A stretch of DNA of 64,000 nt from Chloroflexota bacterium. GTDB lineage: Bacteria; Chloroflexota; Anaerolineae; Anaerolineales; UBA11579. Below are positions 40,762-50,740 of the stretch, piece after piece. The notes under the pieces were generated by a model. The model searched no databases. It worked only from the letters and a program-made list of their open reading frames with translations, and was not told where the DNA came from. The DNA lies in the NCBI GenBank assembly GCA_009391835.1, contig QWJF01000005.1, positions 1 to 64,000 of the forward strand, read 5' to 3'. The first letter of the stretch is position 1. Each line of letters begins with the position of its first letter. The position numbers and the translations under genes are program-made.

Positions 40762-41484
40762 TCAAGGTGCCGCGGCCTGCGCAGAAGCCCACTCCTCTGT
40801 GACCAGCTCGCTAATTAATATTTGCGCCATTTGTTCAAGGGCTTGGGAAGCGACGTTGTAGTCAATGATATTTTTCGTTTTCACTACGACCAGGTAATTT
40901 CCGATGATAAACCGTAAAGATTGCGTGTAAGCCCGGTCGGATCGTCCCACGATATATTGCATTCGATCTGAATTAATATAAGGCAGATCAAGCGCAACAG
41001 TCCAGACTTCTTCATCGCGTTGCGAACGTATAAACAGTTGATCCAGTTCATAGGGGCTTGCGTAGGCATTGATCGTCGAATGGTATTCATAACCGTACCT
41101 CAAATCCAGCCACTCATAGGAGCGCGAGGCGTAATATTCAGTCTTTGTGCCCGGTCCTTCAGCCACGTCTTCCAAGAACCGCACCCAGTAAGGGCTAATT
41201 CCCAGTTCAGGCGGCGTCACCACGAAACGGCCTGTGTACCCCACGACAGCTAGTTCCCCAAATAACTCTGGGTCTATCGTTTCCACGTGTGGGAATGCCT
41301 GGATGGCGATCTCAGCGGGAGGCATCTCCACGCCTACTGGGTCCGTCACCAGCGTGGGAATTGGCGTCTCGGTTGCCGTTGGCATTGGCGTTGAAGTTGG
41401 CAGTTGCTCAGGATAATTGCATGCCGAAAGCAAACCGATCAGCGCTACTACAACAAAGGGCCGATAGAGCTTGGAATTAAACAT
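40762..41484 (-). CDS. Hypothetical lipoprotein
   Basis: From the ATG at 41484 the protein has 240 residues; other starts at 41496 and 41508 are possible. The signal peptide ends in LLSAC (Cys about 22), followed by a Pro/Thr linker typical of this genome's lipoproteins. The rest is a soluble mixed alpha/beta domain without motifs I recognise. It lies upstream of the three M23 genes on the same strand with 107 bp between, so a cell-surface role is likely. The function is unknown. Confidence 0.7.
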   Translation of the reverse strand: MFNSKLYRPFVVVALIGLLSACNYPEQLPTSTPMPTATETPIPTLVTDPVGVEMPPAEIAIQAFPHVETIDPELFGELAVVGYTGRFVVTPPELGISPYWVRFLEDVAEGPGTKTEYYASRSYEWLDLRYGYEYHSTINAYASPYELDQLFIRSQRDEEVWTVALDLPYINSDRMQYIVGRSDRAYTQSLRFIIGNYLVVVKTKNIIDYNVASQALEQMAQILISELVTEEWASAQAAAP

Positions 41485-41571
41485 TGCATAGGTCATAGGT
41501 CTTGACAAGGTGCAAAACGCGTGCCAACTTTATGACTCGTTTAGATCAAAAGGCTCCCTATTGGCCAACGG

Positions 41572-41577
41572 TATAAT
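41572..41577 (+). promoter_or_regulatory. -10 box of ftcD
   Basis: TATAAT lies 20 nt before the ATG at 41598; a GGAGG ribosome site (41586-41590) sits between. This is one of the normal, non-leaderless promoters here. Confidence 0.55.
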
Positions 41578-41597
41578 GGCGTGTTGGAGGAGCCTTC

Positions 41598-43136
41598 ATG
41601 TCCCATCCTTTGGTTGAATGCATTCCGAATTTTTCAGAGGGCCGCCGCATGGAAGTGGTAGATGCGATTGTTGCTTCCATCACCAGCGTGGAGGGTGTTG
41701 TGCTCCTGGATCGCACCTCGGATGCGGACCACAATCGTAGCGTTGTTACCATTGTCGGCAGCCCCGAAGCAGTTGAGCAGGGCGCTTTCCTCGGCATCGC
41801 CAAAGCCGCTGAATTAATCAACATGCCGAAACACAAAGGCGAGCATCCTCGTATGGGTGCCGCGGACGTAGTGCCCTTTGTGCCCATTTCCGGTGTAAAA
41901 ATGTCGGATTGTGTGGCTATCGCTAAGCGTCTCGGCCAGCGTGTGGGAGACGAATTAGGCATCCCCGTGTACCTCTACGAGGAAGCCGCTACCAGTGATT
42001 CGCGCCGTAATTTGGCAAATGTACGCCGCGGTGAATATGAGGGCATTAAAAAAGAAATTGTGGCTTTAGAATCCCGCAAACCCGATTTTGGCCCCGCTAA
42101 GTTGGGCTCCGCTGGCGCTGTTGCTATCGGTGCCCGTCAACCCCTGATTGCATATAACGTCTTTCTGAACACCGAAGACGTTTCCATCGCCAAAAAAATT
42201 GCCTCCACCGTGCGCCATTCCTCTGGTGGCCTCCGCTATGTCAAAGGGGCGGGTTTTCTTGTGGATGGCAAAGCCCAGGTTTCGATGAATCTCACCAATT
42301 TCAAGAAAACCCCCGTGGCGCTGGTGGTCGAGACCATCCGCCGTGAAACCCAACGCTATGGCGTGTCCATTGAAAAAAGTGAACTGATTGGCCTCATACC
42401 TCAGGATGCGCTCGAGGATGCCGCTGCCTGGTATCTCCAACTCGACGATTTTGACCGTCAGCAGGTTCTGGAACGTCGCATGCAAAGCTCCCAAGACGAG
42501 GGTGAGCGCCAGGAAGTTGGCGGCTTTCTGAGTGCCCTTGCCTCAGCGTCGCCAGCACCCGGCGGCGGTTCGGCATCTGCCCAGGCCGGTGCGATGGCCG
42601 CTGCCCTGGTTGCGATGGTCGCCCGCCTAACCGTTGGAAACAAAAAATATGCTGAAGTTGAGCCGCAAATGGCCGCCCTGATCGAAAAGGCAGATAACTT
42701 TCGCGCCGCTTTTAGTTCAGCCGTTTCCCGCGATGCCAACGCTTTTGAAGCAGTCATGGCCGCCTTCAAGATGCCCAAAGGGAGCGAGAAAGAAAAATCA
42801 GCCCGACAAAAATCCATTCAGTCAGCCACTCTTGAAGCGGCCCGTGTCCCGCTGGAAGTAGCTCAAATGGCCCTTGATTGCCTTTTCCTTGCAGAGCAGG
42901 CAGCTGAATTTGGCAACACCAACGCCATCAGTGATGCCGGCACAGCCGCCGCTTTGGCCCAGGCTTGCCTGCAGGGTGCTGGTCTCAATGTGCGCATTAA
43001 CCTCGCCTCACTTAAGCCCTCCAAAGAGACTCAAAAACTTGGAGACCATTTAAAAACAATCGAAAAGCAGTTTGCGTTGCATCAATCCCTGATCCAAAAG
43101 CATATTGAATCTCGTGGCGGTTTTTCACTGAGCTGA
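41598..43136 (+). CDS. ftcD: Bifunctional glutamate formimidoyltransferase / formimidoyltetrahydrofolate cyclodeaminase
   Basis: The protein has 512 residues. The N-terminal half (about 1-300) is the formiminotransferase, starting with LVECIPNFSEGRR and containing the DADHNRSVVT motif near 43 and GEHPRMGAADVVPF near 80. The C-terminal half (about 310-510) is the cyclodeaminase, with TASPAPGGGSASA-type motif (reading SASPAPGGGSASAQAGAM, near 313) and DAGTAAALA near 446. Together they move a formimino group from glutamate to tetrahydrofolate and release ammonia, giving methenyl-THF, usually in histidine breakdown. No hut genes lie near, so folate one-carbon supply may be the main role. Confidence 0.95.
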   Translation: MSHPLVECIPNFSEGRRMEVVDAIVASITSVEGVVLLDRTSDADHNRSVVTIVGSPEAVEQGAFLGIAKAAELINMPKHKGEHPRMGAADVVPFVPISGVKMSDCVAIAKRLGQRVGDELGIPVYLYEEAATSDSRRNLANVRRGEYEGIKKEIVALESRKPDFGPAKLGSAGAVAIGARQPLIAYNVFLNTEDVSIAKKIASTVRHSSGGLRYVKGAGFLVDGKAQVSMNLTNFKKTPVALVVETIRRETQRYGVSIEKSELIGLIPQDALEDAAAWYLQLDDFDRQQVLERRMQSSQDEGERQEVGGFLSALASASPAPGGGSASAQAGAMAAALVAMVARLTVGNKKYAEVEPQMAALIEKADNFRAAFSSAVSRDANAFEAVMAAFKMPKGSEKEKSARQKSIQSATLEAARVPLEVAQMALDCLFLAEQAAEFGNTNAISDAGTAAALAQACLQGAGLNVRINLASLKPSKETQKLGDHLKTIEKQFALHQSLIQKHIESRGGFSLS

Positions 43137-43160
43137 CCCGCTACTAGCTAAAGAGGCCTA

Positions 43161-44831
43161 TTGAAACCTGCCATAGTTTTCCGCGTAGCCACTGTTCTGT
43201 TAACCGCGTCCATTCTTCTAGCTGGCTGCAATCTGCCCGCAGCTGGCTTAGCCGCCTATGCGGACTTTCGCTCCACCAAAACTCCGTTCCAGCCCGATGC
43301 AAGCAGCGATGATTCGACTTCCACAATCGAAAAGGGCGATTCTGCTGAAACCGATGCTGCCACGCTATGGATTTCCCCTGCACTGCCCGCCGCTCTGCGT
43401 GCCCAAATTGCCCTTCCCGACGGCCAGGAAGAAGTCACGGATCGCGAAAATTCCTCCGCCCAGATAGCCATCGCTCAGGGCGAAACCGTCGGCCAGTGGG
43501 TGTACGCGTTGGTAGCGCCTTTCCCGACCGTTGTGGATGCGGTCACGATAAACGATTTGCTAAGCGCTTGGCAGGGTCGCGCCTCCGGCGCATTTGCCGG
43601 TCTGCCTCTATTAGTGAGCCCGGAGACTCGCACCCTCTTTAGCGCCTGGTGGGGCGATCCCGCTACGGGCGCGGTGGAAGTCCATTCAGCATCCAAACTG
43701 CTGGATGCCTCTTGGGCCGCTCAGCCAAGTTGGGCCATTGTTCCCTTTGAAGAGTTGCAACCAAAGTGGAAAGTCCTCGCAGTTGACGGACAATCCCCGC
43801 TTTTCAAAGATTTCGAACCCTCAGAATATGAATTAAGCGTCCCGATTGGCCTCTCAGGCGAAGGCATCGACATCACTGCATTCAATATCAGCAACCGGGA
43901 TGCAAACAAACTCACCACCGTTGTCATTACCGGCGTTACCGCCCTAGTGCGTGCCACCGCCTACGAAATGAATCGCTCCGGGGTTACCTATCCCGCCGAG
44001 GATATCGGCGAATTTATGCGGGCTGCCGATATCACCCATATCAGCAACGAGGTGCCCTTCTGGAATGATTGCCCCGCCCCCGATCCCGTTCAACGCAATC
44101 TCGTCTTTTGCAGTGATCCCAGCTATTACGCGCTTTTGGAAGAGGTCGGCACAGATGTGGTCGAACTCACCGGCGATCATTTCAACGATTATGGCCGCGA
44201 TGCAATGACCTACACTCTGGATATATACGACGATCATAACTTGCCCTACTATGGTGGCGGGCGAAATCTGGAAGAGGCTCGCGCACCCTTATTCATCGAA
44301 CACAATGGCAACCGCATTGCCTTTATCGGTTGCAATGGCAAGGGCGGCGGGTATGCGACTGCTGCAGCCGATTATCCCGGGGCTGTCGCTTGTGATTATG
44401 AATATCTTGAGCAGGAAATCGCCCGCCTCCATGATGAGGGCTACCTGGTCATCACCACTTTTCAACACAACGAGGTCTATACCTTCATCCCGCAACCAGG
44501 CCTCATCCGCGATTTTGGCCGTGTCGCTGTAGCGGGATCGTCCATCGTGAGCGGTAGCCAGGCCCATCAAAGCCACGGCATGCAGTTTACCGACGACGAC
44601 ACTTTGATCACTTACGGCCTCGGCAATCTATTTTTCGATCAACGCGGGGTTGTGGAGAATGGTGATAGTGCCCTGATCGCCCGCCACATCTTTTACGACA
44701 ACCGCTATATCAGTACGGAATTGTTCACTATAATATTTGTGGATTTCGCCAAACCGATTTTTATGAGCCCTGAAGACCGTAGCGCATTCCTCACCACGAT
44801 TTTCGGCGCCAGCATATTTGACACTCAATAA
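43161..44831 (+). CDS. CapA-type (PGA_cap) metallophosphatase-like lipoprotein
   Basis: The protein has 556 residues. The start is a TTG at 43161 behind AAGAGG. The lipobox is LLAGC (Cys about 23). Residues about 60-240 resemble a solute-binding or adaptor region with no clear family. The C-terminal part (about 250-540) is a PGA_cap domain of the CapA family: [43 protein letters not shown] and [10 protein letters not shown]. The family is calcineurin-like and tied to poly-gamma-glutamate or other polymer synthesis at the cell surface. Substrate unknown. It follows ftcD by 24 nt and precedes dcd by 14 nt. Confidence 0.85.
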   Translation: MKPAIVFRVATVLLTASILLAGCNLPAAGLAAYADFRSTKTPFQPDASSDDSTSTIEKGDSAETDAATLWISPALPAALRAQIALPDGQEEVTDRENSSAQIAIAQGETVGQWVYALVAPFPTVVDAVTINDLLSAWQGRASGAFAGLPLLVSPETRTLFSAWWGDPATGAVEVHSASKLLDASWAAQPSWAIVPFEELQPKWKVLAVDGQSPLFKDFEPSEYELSVPIGLSGEGIDITAFNISNRDANKLTTVVITGVTALVRATAYEMNRSGVTYPAEDIGEFMRAADITHISNEVPFWNDCPAPDPVQRNLVFCSDPSYYALLEEVGTDVVELTGDHFNDYGRDAMTYTLDIYDDHNLPYYGGGRNLEEARAPLFIEHNGNRIAFIGCNGKGGGYATAAADYPGAVACDYEYLEQEIARLHDEGYLVITTFQHNEVYTFIPQPGLIRDFGRVAVAGSSIVSGSQAHQSHGMQFTDDDTLITYGLGNLFFDQRGVVENGDSALIARHIFYDNRYISTELFTIIFVDFAKPIFMSPEDRSAFLTTIFGASIFDTQ

Positions 44832-44845
44832 CGAAAGGGATCAAG

Positions 44846-45400
44846 ATGGGACTTAAACCAGATCACTGGATTGAAAAGATGGCGCTCGAGCAAAAGATGA
44901 TCGAGCCTTATGAAAAGAGTCAGGTACGCGATGGGGTTATTTCCTACGGTGTCTCGTCTTATGGCTACGATATCCGGGTCGCCGACGAATTCAAAATTTT
45001 CACCAACGTCTACTCTGCGATAGTGGATCCCAAGAATTTTGACCACAAATCTATGGTTGACTTCAATGGTGCAGAATGCATCATTCCCCCAAATTCCTTC
45101 GCTCTGGCCCGCACCGTGGAATACTTCCGCATCCCACGCCAGGTACTTACGGTCTGCCTCGGCAAAAGCACCTATGCACGTTGTGGCATCATCGTCAACG
45201 TCACCCCCTTTGAGCCGGAATGGGAAGGCTTCGTCACCCTGGAAATTTCCAATACCACTCCGTTGCCTGCAAAGATTTATGCCAACGAGGGCATTGCCCA
45301 GGTCCTCTTTTTCGAGGCCGATGAAGAATGCCGCGTTTCGTATGCCGATAAAAAGGGAAAATACCAGAATCAGCAGGATATCGTCCTGCCCAAGCTCTAA
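44846..45400 (+). CDS. dcd: dCTP deaminase
   Basis: The protein has 184 residues. It deaminates dCTP to dUTP, a step toward dTMP. The family core is complete: [12 protein letters not shown] near residue 38, [20 protein letters not shown] near 104 and the catalytic Glu region [11 protein letters not shown] near 126. It is the monofunctional Dcd type by length. The start at 44846 follows AAAGGG. It ends convergently with thrB, overlapping its stop by a few bases. Confidence 0.95.
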   Translation: MGLKPDHWIEKMALEQKMIEPYEKSQVRDGVISYGVSSYGYDIRVADEFKIFTNVYSAIVDPKNFDHKSMVDFNGAECIIPPNSFALARTVEYFRIPRQVLTVCLGKSTYARCGIIVNVTPFEPEWEGFVTLEISNTTPLPAKIYANEGIAQVLFFEADEECRVSYADKKGKYQNQQDIVLPKL

Positions 45401-46308
45401 CCCCCTCTCACTTCAACACTGGCCCCTGCCGAGGAAGTCTCCAGCAGGAAGTGTAGCGTCTCAATCCCGCGCCCAGTAAACGGCTGCCGTAACGCCGCTA
45501 AAACTATATCCTCGTTTCCAGCTTCAATAAACGCAATCACGCTGGGCCCCGCGCCCGATAAGGCCGCTGCCGCGCCCGCCTTCTTTGCCGCGTCTAGCGC
45601 CTCTTCGGCGCCCGGAATCAATCCGAGCCGCGCGGGCTGGTGCAGCCGGTCTTCCATCGCTTCCGCCATCAGAGCGATATCTCCGCTGCGCAGCGCCTCC
45701 GCCAACAGCAGCGCGTTACCAATATTGGCTACCGCATCCGGCAGCGGCACAGTTGCTGCCAGCGCCGCTCGCGCCTCTTGAGTACTGATCTGCACGTCGG
45801 GCAGCAGCACCACCGTTCGCAACTTGGCACAGGCAAGCGCTTTGGCCTTATAGCTTCCCGCCTCCTGCCGCACAAGAACCAGCCCGCCCAAGAGCGCCGC
45901 CGCCAGATTGTCGGCGTGGCTTTCTATTTCGGCGCCCAATTGCAGCATCGCTTCCTTGGATAGCTTTTTCCTGGCCAGCGCGTTACCCGCCAACAGGCCG
46001 CTAAGCGTCGCCGCCGCGCTCGACCCCAAACCAGAATTCAGAGGGATTCCATTCTGGCAGCTTATCTTTATCCCCTTTGGAGTCTCGACTTCTGCAGCTT
46101 CAAGCGCCTTCTGCATGGCCCGTACGATTAAATTGCTTTTGTCTTTTGGTAGCTGCCTCTCCCCCTCGCCGCGTACCTCCACCACCAATTCGGTCCCACC
46201 CACCACCAACTCGACCTCATTCCATAGGTTTAGGGCCAGCCCCAGGCAGTCAAAGGCCGGGCCCAGGTTGGCGGTTGTCGCAGGAACACGTACAATAATC
46301 GTTGTCAT
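45397..46308 (-). CDS. thrB: Homoserine kinase
   Basis: From the ATG at 46308 the protein has 303 residues; the frame is open to 46401 but a TACAAT at 46335-46330 places the promoter inside it. It is a GHMP kinase that phosphorylates homoserine in threonine synthesis. Seen are the N-terminal [19 protein letters not shown], the ATP loop [17 protein letters not shown] near 90, and [13 protein letters not shown] near 257. thrC is close by (47241-48287) on the same strand with an LLM oxidoreductase gene between on the other strand. Confidence 0.95.
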   Translation of the reverse strand: MTTIIVRVPATTANLGPAFDCLGLALNLWNEVELVVGGTELVVEVRGEGERQLPKDKSNLIVRAMQKALEAAEVETPKGIKISCQNGIPLNSGLGSSAAATLSGLLAGNALARKKLSKEAMLQLGAEIESHADNLAAALLGGLVLVRQEAGSYKAKALACAKLRTVVLLPDVQISTQEARAALAATVPLPDAVANIGNALLLAEALRSGDIALMAEAMEDRLHQPARLGLIPGAEEALDAAKKAGAAAALSGAGPSVIAFIEAGNEDIVLAALRQPFTGRGIETLHFLLETSSAGASVEVRGG

Positions 46309-46374
46309 CTTTGCCCGGATACTGTTGTCATTGTACACTGGGCGAATTCCGCTCAGAATCAGATAGGAGATCGC

Positions 46375-47244
46375 ATGCGTATTGGCGTTGTGTACCCACA
46401 AACTGAATTCCCCCCCGATCCTTCAGTGGCCCGCGAATATGCCCAAACTGCTGAAAACCTTGGCTACCATCATCTCCTTGCCTACGATCACGTGCTGGGC
46501 GCAAATCCGGATCGTCCCGGTGGTTGGCACGGTCCCTACACCCACACGGACCCCTTTTTGGAGCCATTTACCCTGTTTAGCTTCCTGGCTGGCCTCACCC
46601 AACGTATCGAATTTGCCACGGGCATCCTGATTTTGCCCCAACGCCAAACCGCGTTGGTTGCCAAGCAGGCTGCGATGGTAGATGTTCTCAGCAACGGACG
46701 TTTGCGTCTGGGCGTCGGTATCGGCTGGAGCGCGGTTGAATATGAGGCGCTCAACCAGAATTTCCGCACGCGCGGGCGCCGCGTGGAAGAACAAATTGAG
46801 GTATTAAATCGCCTTTGGACAGAGCCGCTGGTCACCTTTTCTGGCCGTTGGCACACCTTGTCCGACGCAGGGATTAATCCTATGCCGGTGCAACAGCCCA
46901 TTCCGATCTGGCTTGGCGGCCACCACGAGAACGTACTGCGCCGCGTGGCCAAGTATGGCGCTGGCTGGATGCCCAACTACCGCACCGCTGCTGAAGTGTT
47001 TCCCCAACTGGATAAGCTGGATGGCTATCTTGAAGAGGCTGGCCGCAACCGTGCCGATATCGGCTTGGAGGCGCGCCTGCATTATTCCGACGGTGAAGAG
47101 GTCTGGCAGGAACGGCTTGCTGAATGGCAAGCGGTTCCTGCCACCCACATCACCATTAACACTATGCGTGCTGGCTTGCAATCTCCCCAAGAGCATATAT
47201 CTGCGATTACACGCTTCGCTGAAATTGTCGGTTTATCGAGTTAA
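46375..47244 (+). CDS. LLM-class (F420- or FMN-dependent) oxidoreductase
   Basis: The protein has 289 residues of the luciferase-like monooxygenase superfamily. Landmarks are MRIGVVYPQTEFPPDP at the N-terminus, FATGILILPQRQTALVAKQAA near 82-103, LSNGRLRLGVGIGW near 108-121, and PIWLGGHHENVLRRVAKYGAGWMP near 178-203. The RxxGVGIGW-type segment is common in F420-dependent actinobacterial and Chloroflexi members, but F420 use is not proven. An AGGAG site lies 5 nt before the ATG. Its stop overlaps the stop of convergent thrC. Confidence 0.88.
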   Translation: MRIGVVYPQTEFPPDPSVAREYAQTAENLGYHHLLAYDHVLGANPDRPGGWHGPYTHTDPFLEPFTLFSFLAGLTQRIEFATGILILPQRQTALVAKQAAMVDVLSNGRLRLGVGIGWSAVEYEALNQNFRTRGRRVEEQIEVLNRLWTEPLVTFSGRWHTLSDAGINPMPVQQPIPIWLGGHHENVLRRVAKYGAGWMPNYRTAAEVFPQLDKLDGYLEEAGRNRADIGLEARLHYSDGEEVWQERLAEWQAVPATHITINTMRAGLQSPQEHISAITRFAEIVGLSS

Positions 47245-48287
47245 CATTTGACCATTAATGCCTCTAGCGCCGCCAGCGTTGGAGCAATTACCTGCGGCGT
47301 CCGCATCCAGCTGGTCACCACATCCGGATCCTTCAGCCCGTGCCCCGTGCACACCGCTACCACCCGTTTCCCCCGCACATCCAATCGCCCCGCTTGAATC
47401 TCCTTCGCCAAACCGGCCAACCCAGCTGCCGAAGCTGGCTCCACCCACACCCCTTCTCCAGCCAACCGCTTCTGCATAGTCAGGATTTCTTCATCGCTGG
47501 CTGCAATGATTCGTCCCCCTGATTCTTCTGCGGCTTGCAGCGCCTGCTCGCCCCTCGCCGGTTTTCCAATCCGGATGGCTGTCGCCACTGTCTCCGGGTC
47601 TTCAACCCGTCGCCCCAACACCAGCGGAGCCGCTCCCTCAGCTTGCACACCCAGTAGAATCGGCAAACCGCTTCCTTGCAATTTGTCATATTGCCTGAAT
47701 CCCATCCAATAAGCCGTAATGTTTCCGGCGTTGCCCACCGGTAGGCACAGTACGTCCGGCGCACCGCCCAGTGCCTCGCAAATCTCAAAGGCTGCCGTCT
47801 TCTGCCCTTCCAGCCGGTATGGATTTAGTGAGTTGACCAACGCGATTGGCTGTCGCTCACTGATTTCCACCACCAGTTCCAGCGCCTGGTCAAAACTTCC
47901 CTCTATCTGGATCACCTGCGCCCCATAAGCCACGGCCCCTGCCAATTTCCCCGCTGCAACCTTGCCCTCCGGAATCAGCACGATGGCTTTCATGCCCGCC
48001 CGTGCCGCATAGGCTGCTGCGCTGCCGGCCGTGTTTCCGGTTGAGGCGCAAATGACGGCCTTCGCACCGCGGCCCTTCGCTTCCCCCACCGCGACAGCCA
48101 TCCCCCGATCCTTGAAGGAGCCAGTCGGGTTCATCCCCTCATATTTTGAATACAAAGTGAAACCCCCACCCAGCGCCTCAGCCAGCCGGGGCAGCTCGAT
48201 CAAAGGTGTGTCGCCTTCCGAGAGGCTCAGCATCTCAGTGTGCGCCGGCAGATCCATCCACGACCTGTAGCGTTCCAACACGCCCAT
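47241..48287 (-). CDS. thrC: Threonine synthase
   Basis: From the ATG at 48287 the protein has 348 residues; a GTG at 48311 overlaps the upstream gene and is possible. It is a fold-type II PLP enzyme that converts O-phosphohomoserine to threonine. The PLP Lys is in NPTGSFKDRGM (near residue 57), followed by CASTGNTAGSAAAYAARAG (near 83) and the glycine-rich PVGNAGNITAYW loop (near 187). thrB lies just beyond the LLM gene. The preceding gene comEA ends 10 nt before. Confidence 0.95.
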   Translation of the reverse strand: MGVLERYRSWMDLPAHTEMLSLSEGDTPLIELPRLAEALGGGFTLYSKYEGMNPTGSFKDRGMAVAVGEAKGRGAKAVICASTGNTAGSAAAYAARAGMKAIVLIPEGKVAAGKLAGAVAYGAQVIQIEGSFDQALELVVEISERQPIALVNSLNPYRLEGQKTAAFEICEALGGAPDVLCLPVGNAGNITAYWMGFRQYDKLQGSGLPILLGVQAEGAAPLVLGRRVEDPETVATAIRIGKPARGEQALQAAEESGGRIIAASDEEILTMQKRLAGEGVWVEPASAAGLAGLAKEIQAGRLDVRGKRVVAVCTGHGLKDPDVVTSWMRTPQVIAPTLAALEALMVKC

Positions 48288-48297
48288 GTGCTGTCTC

Positions 48298-48858
48298 TTA
48301 GCCTTCGACACTGATCAGTTCCTGTATTTTGGCAAAGGTGCTCGGCCCAATCCCAGGCACCTTTTGAATATCTTCAATCCGGTTGAATGGTCCTTTGCTG
48401 TCCCGATAATCCAGGATGGCCTGCGCCGTTATCTCACCAATTCCAGGTAGCAGCGCCAGTTGCTCGACCGTGGCGACATTGATGTTGATCGGAAATCTAA
48501 CCCCATCCACATCGCCTTCACCAACCCTTGGGATATATAGCTGCTGCGCATCTTGCAGCACCCTTGCCAGGTTAACTCTATCTAGGTCGGCGTCTTCGCT
48601 CGCCCCGCCCGCGGCTTCCACCGCGTCCTGCGCCCGACTGCCGCGTGCCAATTCATAAACGCCCGGCGCAAGCACGCCGCCGCTTACATGTATCACAATC
48701 GGTTTACGCTCTGGAGCGGGCAGTAATTCCACGGCCTGTCCACGCCGCGGTCCACTAAGCAGCAAGATGAGCGCTGCACCCGCCAGCCCGCACAACATGC
48801 CGAAGCCGATCCAAATCCCGATGTGAGTGCTCGAGGTTTTGTGTTCTTTATCCGCCAT
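48298..48858 (-). CDS. comEA: ComEA-type DNA-binding protein (SLBB and helix-hairpin-helix)
   Basis: From the ATG at 48858 the protein has 186 residues; the frame is open to 48948, but the TATAAT at 48871-48866 lies 7 nt before this ATG. It has one N-terminal membrane helix (about 17-38), an SLBB-like domain (IVIHVSGGVLAPGVYEL, near 55-75) and two C-terminal helix-hairpin-helix motifs (INVATVEQLALLPGIGEITAQAILDYR and IEDIQKVPGIGPSTFAKI). ComEA binds double-stranded DNA at the outer face and hands it to ComEC, which is at 2210. Confidence 0.92.
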   Translation of the reverse strand: MADKEHKTSSTHIGIWIGFGMLCGLAGAALILLLSGPRRGQAVELLPAPERKPIVIHVSGGVLAPGVYELARGSRAQDAVEAAGGASEDADLDRVNLARVLQDAQQLYIPRVGEGDVDGVRFPININVATVEQLALLPGIGEITAQAILDYRDSKGPFNRIEDIQKVPGIGPSTFAKIQELISVEG

Positions 48859-48865
48859 TTCGGCG

Positions 48866-48906
48866 ATTATAAGGCCTAAGAACATGCCGAACCCGTCCGG
48901 TATAAT
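48866..48906. promoter_or_regulatory. Divergent -10 boxes of comEA and the transporter gene
   Basis: The minus strand has TATAAT at 48871-48866, 7 nt before the comEA ATG. The plus strand has TATAAT at 48901-48906, before the GTG at 48927 with an AAAGGA ribosome site between. Confidence 0.6.
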
Positions 48907-48926
48907 CGCCCAGCGAAAGGAAAATC

Positions 48927-50717
48927 GTGCCCCGAAAGATAGTCCCAAGTCTATTGGTGCTCATAAAGCTAAAGGCAAGCCGCTCGTTGATATTTTCACT
49001 TGACATGAGATCCCTCCTAAAAACTCGTTGTGTTAAGCAGTTATCGCTGGTGTCGTTGACCCTGCTCCTGCTCTTTTCCCCTGCGCCCGTAGTGTCAGCC
49101 GCCCCCGCAGATCAAAGCCTGACTTGGCTGATTAGCGGCCAGATCCGTGATCCCCAGGGCCAGCCCATTGAGGCGGCACATATTGCCGCACTCGGTCCCA
49201 ACACAGATGAGCCCCTGGCCGAAACAGAGAGCCAGGAAGATGGCTCATGGGCCATTCGTCTCGACAAGCTGGATGTCGATGCCCCCATAATCGAAATTAG
49301 TCATGCTCACTATGTGGATCAAGCGCTCCGGCTCGATGAAGAGTCCTATCAGCGCCTGCGCACAAACGGCAGCTTTAGCCTCGGTGAACTCGTCCTGGAG
49401 CGCCAGATCACACCCGGCTTCTGGGCCGCCGCGCTCATTTTCGTTGGCGTTTTGTTGCTCATTGCCTTCGAGAAGCTCCACAACACCACCGCCGCCCTCG
49501 CCGGCCTTTCCGCCGTCTTCCTCGTTACCAACGTGCTCGGCAACATTTGGCCGGATTATTACATCCTCAGCTTTGAGCGTGCCCTCACCTACATCAATTG
49601 GGAAGTGATCTTTCTAGTCATGGGCATGATGATTGTTATCGCCGTCATCGAACGCACCGGTATCTTTCAGTGGACGGCTTTCCAGGCCTATCGCTTGAGC
49701 CGTGGGCGCACCTGGCTGCTTGTCCTCATCCTGATGTTGATCACGGCCGTGGCCTCCGCGTTGTTGGATAACTTCACCACCATGCTCCTCATGACCCCCA
49801 TCAGCCTCCAGATTGGTCTGGCCCTCGGCATTAACCCTCTTGCCCTCATCATCCCCGAGGTCCTCGCCTCCAACGTTGGCGGCATCAGTACCTTGATCGG
49901 CACGCCCACGAATATCCTCATCGGGGCCTACGCCGATATTGGCTTTAGCGATTTTCTTGTCAATCAAACCCCCGGCGTGGTCCTCGCCCTCGTTTTGATG
50001 GCGCTTTACGTCCTTTTTCATTACCGCGAGGAGTGGCGCAAGCATGGCGGAGGTATTTCTACTACACTATATGAACGCCTTGAGTAAAATGCGCGCATCC
50101 GCGAGCCCAATGCGCTCCTAAAATCTGGCATCGTGTTTGTCCTCATCATTGCTGGCTTTATCGTTGGAGAAGGCTTTCATGTTGCGCCCGCTGTTCCCGC
50201 ATTGGTCGGCGCTACAATTTTGCTCGTTTGGCTCAAACCAGATGTGCACGCCATGATACAGGCCGTAGATTGGACAACACTTGTATTTTTCATGGCTCTG
50301 TTCATTGTAGTAGGTGCAATTCAGGAGGTGGGCTTGCTCGGTTTCGTGGCCCAGTGGATGGCAGATTTGATTGGAGAAAACCTACAGATTGGTATGTTTG
50401 TAATGGTGTATGGCGTTGGCATCTTCTCCATCGCCATTGCCAACATCCCGCTCGCAGCCTCTTTCCTTCCCATCGCTGAATTTCTTTCCGGTTCCATCCC
50501 TGGCGCCAACAGCAAGGCGCTATATTACGCCCTTTCAATGGGCACCGCGATGGGTGGCAACGGTTTACTCATTAGCGCCGAAGCCAATTTACTCACCGCT
50601 GGAATCACCCGCCAGGCGGATAACCCCATATCGTTCACAGATTTTCTAAAAGTAGGTTTGCCAGTAACCTTTCTCACGTTGACAGCTGGCTTTTTGTGGC
50701 TGCTGGTTCGCTTCTAG
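48927..50717 (+). pseudogene. ArsB/NhaD-type transporter with extracellular Ig-like domain, interrupted by TAA
   Basis: One frame runs from 48927 to 50717 (596 codons) except for a TAA at 50085-50087. The N-terminus has a signal-like segment (an ATG at 49005 would start it cleanly), then a beta-rich carboxypeptidase-regulatory/Ig-like domain (about residues 66-150, SGQIRDPQGQPIEAAHI). Then comes an ion transporter of the ArsB/NhaD or SLC13 type: ITAVASALLDNFTTMLLM and EVLASNVGGISTLIGTPTNILI before the stop, and VDWTTLVFFMALFIVVGAIQ plus GNGLLISAEANLLTAGI after it. Around the stop, the frame reads ERLE-stop-NARIREPN, most simply a GAA to TAA change. Each piece alone has only half of the transporter. 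Confidence 0.85.
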
Positions 50718-50740
50718 CGGTTACGGATCAGGAGGTGTCG

